Positions 55,913-64,000 of a DNA stretch of 64,000 bases are shown in pieces; within the stretch, counting starts at the first letter, position 1; the number at the start of each line of letters is the position of its first letter. Origin of the DNA: Eutreptiella sp. 'Long Island Sound 2002' (taxonomy: Eukaryota; Euglenozoa; Euglenophyceae; Eutreptiales; Eutreptiaceae). Both the position numbers and the translations under genes were made by a program. The DNA is taken from positions 35,418,497 through 35,482,496 of the forward strand of contig OZ038388.1 of assembly GCA_964036045.1 (NCBI GenBank), given 5' to 3'. The notes beneath the pieces were generated by a model. It was not told where the DNA came from. It worked only from the letters and a program-made list of their open reading frames with translations, and made no database searches.

Positions 55913-58257
55913 TGCATGCGTACGCATCAGAGTGCCACACCCAGCAGTGAAATGGGATAGAACCATTCAGAAACCCTAAAGAGTACATAGGAGAGCTCAT
56001 GTCACCATCCAGGAGTCTTCTGCAGGTGAGATTGGGGCATGAGGGTACCGATGCTTTTCAGGCTATTGTGTTGCAGTGGACACTGAATCATTCACCACAG
56101 GATGGCTCCACTATGGGGCGATACGCAGCACCTGCCATGTACAAGGATTTAATTGTCACGCTCAACTGTCTGCGTATTTTTTTTCGTGCATCCGCCAGTC
56201 CTGAGCTCGGCCCCTTGCGGGGAGCGGAGTCATGGCCACGCCACAGTCCGTGATGGTGTTACGTGCTGGTCTGTCTGGGGGTGTTTCACAAAACAGTCCC
56301 TTAATTTCCAGTCGAGGTACATACAATCATCAGGGTATGCCTTCCGGCCACGCGTCTGCAACAGACGCCAGGAATGGTATGATCCTCCTGAAACACATCT
56401 CGATCAACAAAAACCAAAGAATCCCAACAAAAATATCCTCAGAGATAACCAAAATATACCATCTCACTTCTGCAGAAAACACCTACTACCTCTCACTCCC
56501 CCGTCCTCCGCTCTATCATCTCACGCAGTCAAGTGCATGTCCATAACTAGCACAACTGATAGCACGATTGTCACGCTCAACTGTCTGTGTATGGTCCAGC
56601 ACTGGAGGGAGTTTCATTTCGGCCACGCCGTTGTCTCCACAGGAGAGGGGGCTTATGGGGGCGTTCCTGAACAGCGCGGGCATGGCGCCCAATAGTAAGT
56701 TAGCTTTCCTGTGACCAGCCTGAAAACCACCCGCCACCTGGGGAGCTACGTCCACAGGGCAAAAGCAACAGGTTTATATAGAAAACTGACAGCATTCTAG
56801 CATTTTCAATGTTTCTTACTCATTATCTGAGTGTTTCTGATAGTGTCTGAGGATATTTTTTTGGTCCAGACCAAGACGAGCTGGTGTACCCTGGTCACCA
56901 TATAGTACTCGAGACACCCTCTCAGAATCAAGGTTCAGAGCTTTCCAGTTCTACAATGATCTACGACGAAGGAGGAATCTGGGGAAGTCCTGTGTCTCGG
57001 AAGACGCTGGTTACCGCGGTCACCTTGACCATCAGGGAAAGCGGGTCGCACAGCATGCGAATAGCGCACGCACAGCGCACGGCGCCCCCTATAAGTCACC
57101 AGATTGAGATGCAATAGAGCATTGCTCGGGAAGGAAAGCATACCCAAGAGCACGGCTCCTTGGGTGCAGTCTTGCGGGGCTGGGTCATTCATAGTGGGTC
57201 ATCCATATCCAAGAGGATAGCGAAAGAGTCCCCATCTTTTTTTTCCAGCAACATGCCTGGCCTTGGGCGTCACTTTTGCGCCGTGAGCACCATGCTATCT
57301 AGAAAGGCAAAACTGCCAGGTCCACCACAGAGAAAAGCACTCCCAAAAAAATTGACGTACCACTCTCTGCGAGGCCAAACATTTCGCCAGTGCAATTGCT
57401 CAAAACACTCTGATGCAAATCAATGTGCTCCAATACAAATGCTCACATGGACAAATTACATGTGGCACAAACAAGTATCTATGCTTGACAGTAGGAGCAA
57501 ATCTGCAGATGAGCCCCCAACCGTACAAATCTGGATACTGTCTGAAGAGTGGGTAACAAAAGGAGGAGATGTACGTGCTTTTCTCATTACCAGTGTATTG
57601 GGACACACGCTCACAAGAGCTTTGGGCAAGTACATCAGAGCTGCCATACGCTCAGTCATCCATGCTACCGGCACACAGAGAAAAGGTCGTTTCTGAAGGT
57701 GCAAAGCTGTCCATTGCACTTGATCTCCGCAACCACGCCGTTCAGCATATTTCCCTCTTGGCCTGGATGTCAGAACTGGAGGATTTTTTTTGTTTGGGGG
57801 GGGGGTGCAAGTTTTGAACACTGCTGCAGTAGGGACATCTTCTTGGTGGGGTCTTGGTGGGGAATGCAAAGTGCACTACTTGCAGGCAGGGCAGGCAGCG
57901 GCGCAGAAGGGGCACATGCGCGGTGATGCCCATTTGAGCAGGGCAGCTCAGGTACACAAAATATGACTCCGAGCCCTTCAGCCCCTGTTTTGGGGCACAT
58001 TGCAACCCAAAATTTCTCACCTGCCCAGTTTTCAGACTGCTCCATTATCATAAGTATGGGGGTCCAGAAAGCCAGGCAGGTCCCTCTTCCCAGATAACCT
58101 GTTGTCAAACCCCTGCAGCTTGAACAACATGAGACAAACTGAACGAAGGGCACACACACAAATCGTCAGGACCGTCATCAGGGTGCTCAAGCATACGAAC
58201 ACCACAAAAAAAAAGCACAAGATAAGGCTCCAGAAGAACAAAGACCCATTACCAGCA
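55913..58257. other. Intergenic with diverged repeats and unassigned frames
   Basis: ATTGTCACGCTCAACTGTCTG occurs at about 56151 and again at 56570. 56762-56830 resembles 61757-61850 (AGAAAACTGACAGCATTCT followed by GCATTTTCA and ATTATCTGAGT). A plus-strand frame (57160-57696, 178 codons) is open but unrecognised. A minus-strand frame (58159-57770) is Cys-rich but unlike any family seen. Confidence 0.35.
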
Positions 58258-58341
58258 CCGACAGCAGTTGACGAGTAACCGACGGCGGTTGACAGGGGAC
58301 CGACGGCAGCTGACAAGCAGCCGATGGAGGCTGACAAATGG
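58258..58341. repeat. 21-bp minisatellite block, four diverged units
   Basis: Four consecutive 21-bp units start CCGAC or CCGAT (58258, 58279, 58300, 58321). The second begins CCGACGGCGGTTGACAG. The same unit forms the block at 62346-62429. Confidence 0.75.
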
Positions 58342-59268
58342 CTGACAACGATTGATCTGTAAGCGATGGTCCGTGGCACGGATCCACAAGATGTGAAATT
58401 GATAGGCAACGGCTGTTCACCGGTAACCAACAGCGGTTGGCCCAGAATTGACAGTGATTATCCTTCAAAAGAAATCATGAAGTAGCTCCTGGAACAATGC
58501 TGGGTTAATGCAGTGCTTCAGCCAAATGGCACTGCAACAGAGCCGCCTGTGGGGGTTCAGGTCAGCATTTGTTCCTGCTTCATTTGATGTGCTCGCGCGT
58601 GCAGACTTGCAGGTCGAAACCGGCCTTGTGCAAAGTGGCGTCCTGAACTTGTTTTGTGGGTCTGTTGCCCCATCCCAGCCCCCCCTCCACCCTGACGCCA
58701 GACCTGATCCGGCCTCCCAAAGCCTGGCAGCCCATGCAATCGTGGGATACTGTGGCCCATTTGAGGCATGATGTAGCCCATTCAACGGCTGCACCTGGCA
58801 ACTGGTGCACATACTCAGCGCTAAGCTGCAGGTGGTCTGACCGCCAGAAATAACGGGGGGCAGCGAAAACCAATCTGGGCATGCAGCACGCTGACCGGAC
58901 AGGCTGTTGGGCGGCCATAACATCAACAAACTGCACGCAAGGGGGGCGAAAGGAACATTACATCACCAAACATATCACACACACACCACACTGGCCTACT
59001 CCCCAGAGTTCCACGTAAAGAGGGGGGGGTCCGAGGGGGGGGGGGGTACCCCCCCACACACCCCTCAGACCAGCACTTGGCATAACCTGAAATAGCGTCG
59101 TTGCATACGGCAATGTGAGCATCCACCTTGGTAGCAAGGTATGGGCACACCCAGGGTCCAGTTTGGGCACTATTTTGGCTGATTTTCAATGCAGGCAAAC
59201 CACCCCCAAGCCACTCTACTCTACAAAAACGCGCATGGACCATGTGAAGAAGCCCCGGCCCCAGCAGA

Positions 59269-60751
59269 CTACTTCCTGGGCTTGCGCTTCACGGCAGCCA
59301 AGCGGTGCATCGCGTTGAGCATCGCCGGCATCGCCAGCGGTTGCGAGCGCCGGGCCGGGGCCTTGGGCTTGGGGAAAGAAGGCCCGTCCGTCCCTGGGGG
59401 CAGCACGCCCCTCACGACCTTGAGGGCGGTGGGGGTTGGGGCCGGCGCCGTCGCCAGCGCAGACTGGGAGGCGGGCGCCAGGTCGCCCGCAGCGCCGGCC
59501 CCGGCGGCCCCGTCGGCAGCGCCGGGTACGGGGCGCTTGGGCGGGGGCGGCTGCACTCCCTCGGCATCCGGCCGCGGACGCTTCGGCGGAGGGCTGGCAG
59601 GGGCTCCTGCGGGAGATGGCGGTTGGGGGGCGCCCACCGGCACCGGCCCCAGGGCCGCACTGGGCCGAGCAGGCGGCGCCAGGGCCCCCCCGCCGTCATC
59701 CGGTGACGCAAGCTGCTGGAGTATACCTGCCAGGTCACCAGGATAGTGAAAAGGGTCATAATACACTGGGCGTTCCTCCTGCGCAGCAATGAGCAGGCTG
59801 GGGTCTGGAAAACTGGAGCTTGCAGTGCATGGGTTCAGACTACTGCTGCTGCTGCTGCTGCTTACCACACTGTTAGTGGTGGGTTCACCCACATGTCCCT
59901 GGTCAACAACAGCAGCAGTGGGGGCTGCAGTGGGTGGATCCCTGGATGTGGGCTGTGTTTCACTTTCAGTGCCAGGCTCGGCGGTTGATGGCTGTCGCAA
60001 ATCCACAGACACAGCAGGGCCCGCGCGCGGCTGCCACAGCGCCGCTTTGCCCTCGTCGCGCCGGGGCCCGGCGGAGTGCGGCGCTGGCTCGGGGTCGTCC
60101 TTGGCCTCGTAGTCGGAGTAGTCACCCAACGGGTTGTACGGCTGGGGCCGGAACGCCTGGAGCAGTGGCGGCATGAAGGGCTTCTCGACGAAGGCCAGGC
60201 GGGGCACCTGCGGCGGCAGGGGCCCGTGGGCGTCGCCCCCCGGGGAGTCCGGGCTCTTGAGGGCGGTGACCGCCCACGGTGCCGTCCAGGGGCTGGTATG
60301 AGGGACGGACGCCGGGCCCCTCAGCAGCGGGTGCAGAGCTGGGCCTCGGCGTGCTGCTTGAGGAAGGGGCAGAGCGCGGAAGCGGAAGGCCGAGGGGTCG
60401 AGGACGCCGCCGGTGAGGGCGGGGGCACTGAGGCTGGGGCAGTGCGGCCTCTCGGGGGTGCCGGGGTGCAGGTCGTCTGGGGGAGGGACTGCGCCGCACG
60501 GTGGGGGCTCGGACTCGAACGGTCGCGCGGGGGGCGGGGCCGCGCGCAGCGCGTCGGGGAGGCGGTGCATGGCGAGGTTGACCGCGGCGATGGGGCACGG
60601 GTCGCCCGTCGGGGGGCAGAGAGCGCCCAGGGGCCGGCCGTCGGTGTTGATGTAGCAGCCGCGGGCCTTAGCGTCAAAGAGCAGCTGCCGCCAGTCGTCC
60701 GAGCAGCTCTGGAGCAGCTTCATGGCGTCGCCCACGATGATGAGGCTGAAC
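59269..60751 (-). CDS. UPF1-like SF1 helicase, last exon seen, Pro-rich tail
   Basis: The exon begins at 60751 after the acceptor CTGCAG and ends with TAG at 59271-59269. Joined to the exon at 62709-62552 it reads AITRAR then FSLIIVGDAMKLLQ and WRQLLFDAKARGC, which is the end of the second RecA domain of UPF1/SEN1-type helicases. After about 60 residues the rest (about 430) is Pro/Ala/Ser-rich and disordered, with a serine run from a (CTG)n tract (59842-59862) and a basic end (RSQPLAM to KRKPRK). Members unwind RNA or DNA with ATP. The long tail is not typical and may hold protein-binding sites. Upstream exons with the Walker motifs are not in the window. Confidence 0.7.
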
Positions 60752-62551
60752 CTGCAGCCAGGCACAGGGGCTGGTGCGGTGCAGAGGGAGCAGACTGGCC
60801 ACTAGGGGTCAGGTCAGACGTGATCGCAGGAGCTGGATACTACTGAGTCGGACATGGGACGCGGTTCGTTCCTACTGGGTTCAGGGTGCGACAGAGGCGG
60901 GTATTACTGGGCGGCACAGGGTACAGGGCTGACACCTGACAAACTTCAGTACCCCTGGGGGCATGTCTGGGAGGGGGCGAGGGCCATCCCAGAGTCAGTC
61001 CCAGGGTTTGCTCTGGGGGGGGGGGGGGCTCCGAAATCCAAAACTTTGTGAACCAAAGTGGCCCAAAACCCTCTTTTCATCCCATAAACCCCACTTTGTT
61101 GTACCACTGTAAGGTGCAGGTTCGGTGGTGTCGGGGGTGTCCCTCCTAGACAGGGATGCAGCTGGATCAGCGGGTCCAGCACTGAGAACATCCCGGCCAA
61201 CACAGGGCGTGCGTTGTCCTTCCACAAGAGGTATGCCCTCGCCCCCCCACTGTGAGGGGTGTTGGTGCTGACCTGCACCCTGCAAGGCTGAAGGCCGCAA
61301 AGCAACAAAGTCAGAACACAGAGCTCCTCAGTGACATTGCCATGGGCGCCTTTTGCTGTCACAAGATGTACCCACAGTGTACCAGGACCGCGGATGTGGG
61401 CTCGATCCTGTTACGAAGCAAACTACACCTATAAACAACGTCAGACAAACCAATGGAGATCCTCGTCCATGTGCACTGTGCCCCCCAGCCCTCCCCCCCT
61501 CCCCCGGTGGGGCCAGCCCAGTGCCCCCCCCCCACCCCCCCCCAATACCCATGGGACCTGAGGATCCGGATCTTCAACGGTCCTTCTGAGTGGAGGTCGC
61601 CTTTGGCCAGTGCGTGTGTCTCAGGGAGGTTCAGGGTCAGTGCCTGTTCCCGCTCCCACTGCCTATGCAGAGCAGCGGTCAGCCCTCATGCCTCCGCCGG
61701 TGGCTGTCACTGTACCCGGGAGAGGGGGCCTTGGACTGCCCCCTGGGCGTCGACGGGGTGAAAGCAGCAGATTTGGATAGAAAACTGACAGCATTCTGGC
61801 ATTTTCAGTGTGAAACATGGTTTGTTTCACACTCACATTATCTGAGTTTTTGGACTGCGTAGGACTGGGGCAGTCGTGTCTGGGCAGGTCACCTTTGCCA
61901 TGGGGGAAAAAGGACCCAAAATAGCCTACTTTCCGCACAGTGCGCGCACAGCGCACGGTGCCCGCCCCTACGGTGGGCGGGGTGAACAAGGGGGAATGCG
62001 ACGCTGAAGGGAACCCACGCCGAGTGTGCGCCGGGCCTCACTACGCCTGGGCTGCCCAGGGTCCCGCAGGCGTTGCACTCGCTGCGCCCCACGAGATCCT
62101 GCCCGACGGGGGCGGGACCAAGCATACAGACACCATGACACTCCCAACTGCAAACTCACTCCTGTTCCATGGCATCGGGGGAGCAGCCAACGGGCCCCAT
62201 CCGATGTCCACCTGTGAGGGCAGCAGGCCCAACCCCCAGTTTCGGCGGGCTCTATTTCCCCCATCCCCTTTTCCACTGCGACAGGGCGGTCAAAGAAAAA
62301 CCATCTTGTGTCCATGTCAAACGCAGCTGGAGGGTTGAAACGTAGCCGACGGCGGTTGGAGGATAACCGCCGGCGGTTGGAGGCTAACCGACGGCGGTTG
62401 GAGGGTAACCAACGGCGGTTGGAGGGTAACTAGGGCATTCCCTGGGTGCGGTACTTAATGCAGAAGGAAAACCAATAAATATGGACGTCCTGAAGGACCA
62501 CACTGCACTGCGCATTGCAAATCTGACTCAGGAAGAGGGGGATGCGGCACC
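60752..62551 (-). other. Intron of the helicase gene
   Basis: 1.8 kb with donor GAG|GTGCCG at 62551 and acceptor CTGCAG| at 60752. It carries the 21-bp minisatellite (62346-62429), a diverged dispersed repeat (61757-61850), a G-run and C-runs. No gene is supported inside. Confidence 0.65.
62346..62429. repeat. 21-bp minisatellite block, four units
   Basis: Units at 62346, 62367, 62388 and 62409 share the core CGGCGGTTGGAGG(A/C/G)TAACC. The second contains the palindrome AACCGCCGGCGGTT. The block lies in the helicase intron. Confidence 0.85.
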
Positions 62552-62709
62552 TCGCACGCGTGATGGCCGACTCCAGCAGCCCGGCATCGTCGAGCAACCC
62601 AATGGAGCCCGGCGTGCCGCTGCGGACACAGCTCACGATCACGATGTCCGCATGTTGCAAGAACCTGTCGACAGTCTTCACCTGCACCTCCAAATCCGGA
62701 ACGCGCTTC
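62552..62709 (-). CDS. UPF1-like SF1 helicase, internal exon (motifs V and VI)
   Basis: A 158-base exon between the acceptor CTTCTCAG| (62710) and donor |GTGCCG (62551). It encodes KRVPDLEVQVKTVDRF, DIVIVSCVRSGTPGSIG and ESAITRAR. KTVDRF...DIVIVSCVRS is motif V and TRAR is motif VI of UPF1-like helicases. In the family motif V has a Q-G-x-E stretch after the Phe; here it is LQHAD, so residues that contact ATP and nucleic acid are altered. Phase agrees with the next exon (AG|G giving Arg). Earlier exons were not found in the remaining 1.3 kb. Confidence 0.72.
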
Positions 62710-63447
62710 CTGAGAAGCAAGGCGCGTGTGGCGGGGGCATTTGGGGGGGGGCACTGTTGGACACACAGGGCACAGGTTGGGAGAACGGGCAGAGTGAGGC
62801 ATCGCTGTAGGCCCGGGCGTGTGCTGCATTTCCGTTCCCAGCACTCGCACCCCAGCCGACACTCCACACCGCTCTCCAACCCCCAATCAGTTGGCCACTC
62901 AACCGCTGGTTCAGCACCGGGCCAAACAGCGGTGAACCGCCGGTTAAACTCCCAGTTATAAACCCGTTGCCCGCCTGTTGGCCATGTGTTTAACGGGTGT
63001 TTGCCGATTGAAAACCGTTGAGCTGCTCAATTGATGTTTAACCGGTTCAACCGGTGGTCAACCGGTGTTTAACCGATTAAGACCAGTCGTTAAGGTGTTC
63101 AACCGTTTAAACCAATTCTTGGCCGGGTACTTACGCTTGGTCGGCCAATACGGTCCCCGCACGCCCTCCCCCGGGGGGGCGAGGCCGCACCCCAAGTAGC
63201 AAGGGCAGTGTGGAGGGCCTTGTGGGCGGTGTGGGGCGGTACGACCGCTTTCCCTCCCATGCATTGAGCGGGCGGGGGCTGCCCTTGCTGCAGCAAACCC
63301 CTCCCAAAAGCGACCACGCCACTTTGTACTGTCCGCGTGCCGGACAGGCAAACTCCTGTCTCCCCTGTTTTTCTGGGCGGACAGTAGTTCACAACCCCTT
63401 CTGTGTCTGTGCTGCGGTTCTGCGAAATTTTTATTTTTGTGTGCACC
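62710..63447. other. Intergenic or intron, AACCG-rich
   Basis: Dense AACCG, AACCGGT and GTTTAAC motifs at 62885-63115, possibly a decayed form of the 21-bp minisatellite, then G-rich DNA. No supported ORF. Confidence 0.45.
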
Positions 63448-64000
63448 ATGTTTACTTTTACCTCGTCGCCCGCGAAGACGTCCGCCAATTCTGGCTGAGG
63501 CTCTGGGTCGGCCAACCAGGACGTGGCCAATATGTCCCCGGACCACATGCGTGCGCTGCTAGCTCAGCAGCAAGCGGCATTGGCTTAACTGCAGACGAAA
63601 CTGGACGAACTCAGTGTCAACGACAAATCAGGCGTGCCGGATCTGACAGCCGCAGCGGTCACCGAGCTGTTGGCTAAGCCGAAGCTGGCGTCTTGGATGA
63701 GACAGTGTGGAGACGCACTGGGCGACTATGTCAAGGCAGTGGAGAGGCCTGTCGAACGGCCGGTTGGTAGGGCGGGTGGCGGTGGCGATCATGGGGATCG
63801 ATTGGCGTATCGGATGTGGTCCGTGTTGGTCTAGTCCCAGAAGGCCTACACGGAAAAGTTTGCCGACCCGGCCGCGCTATCCGCCTTACAAGCGACCAAC
63901 CCCTTGACGGCCTGGCCTGGCAGGACGCCCGGAACCAGGGTGGGGACAACTTTACCTACAAAGGTATCAATTTGCCACAAGGGGCGGGGTGTTGCACTGG
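63448..64000 (+). pseudogene. Gag-like frame with three nonsense codons (partial)
   Basis: From ATG 63448 (MFTFTSSPAKTSANSG) one frame reads through TGA (63496), TAA (63586) and TAG (63832) to the window edge. Between them the sequence is protein-like: MRALLAQQQAAL, LQTKLDELSVND, TAAAVTELLAKPKLASWM, AYTEKFADPAALSALQAT. The coiled-coil then helical composition fits a retrotransposon Gag N-terminus, but there is no zinc knuckle in the window to confirm it. The TAA and TAG fit C-to-T changes of Gln codons. Confidence 0.4.

Noticed and set aside
58258-62429. CRISPR-like array from the 21-bp repeats
   Set aside because: Units are contiguous without spacers and the context is eukaryotic; it is a minisatellite.

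Overview
This window is nuclear eukaryotic DNA and is almost entirely made of transposable elements. The evidence is chromodomain Ty3/gypsy elements, a Ty1/copia element, a hAT transposase, an endonuclease-bearing LINE, and a helicase gene with GT-AG introns. The repeat load and element types would fit a large-genome green alga or a similar protist, but that is inference; no rRNA, plastid gene or other diagnostic locus is present.

Positions 1-42712 are best read as one very large non-LTR retrotransposon (LINE A) on the minus strand, followed head-to-tail by the 5' end of a second copy (1-1796). The direct repeat 1-1796 / 40910-42712 is the shared 5' end, and a short (TACC)n tract at 1797-1811 marks the 3' end of LINE A. 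Two Ty3/gypsy elements sit inside it in the same orientation. Gypsy-1 (5851-17235; 785/786-bp LTRs, TSD TGGCC) splits ORF3. Gypsy-2 (23840-34935; two 724-bp LTRs differing at 2 sites) splits the AP endonuclease domain. With both removed the LINE is about 18.4 kb. Its order, 5' to 3' on the minus strand, is ORF1 (41299-35587), in-frame TGA CGG, ORF2 with endonuclease, reverse transcriptase, Cys-rich segment, RNase H-like region and zinc finger (35586-19165), then four further ORFs: ORF3 with a RING-like finger, ORF4, ORF5 and ORF6 (19168-3101). These are packed with ATGA stop/start overlaps or near overlaps. Many C-runs carry apparent frameshifts, so this copy is decayed or mis-assembled at homopolymers.

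Both gypsy elements have gag and pol in one frame separated by a single stop (TGA CGG in gypsy-1, TAG GGG in gypsy-2), and neither pol has an ATG near its start. The copia element (45640-50848, 96-bp LTRs) has the same arrangement with TGA CTA. Together with the LINE, four unrelated retroelements in the window show one-stop, same-frame layouts in contexts known for stop-codon readthrough.

43135-45638 holds a hAT transposase with a plausible right terminus. 50849-64000 is sparser. It contains a 172-bp-period duplication, unassigned open frames, two blocks of one 21-bp minisatellite unit, two exons of a UPF1-like SF1 helicase on the minus strand (62709-62552 joined to 60751-59269), and at the right edge a gag-like frame with three nonsense codons.
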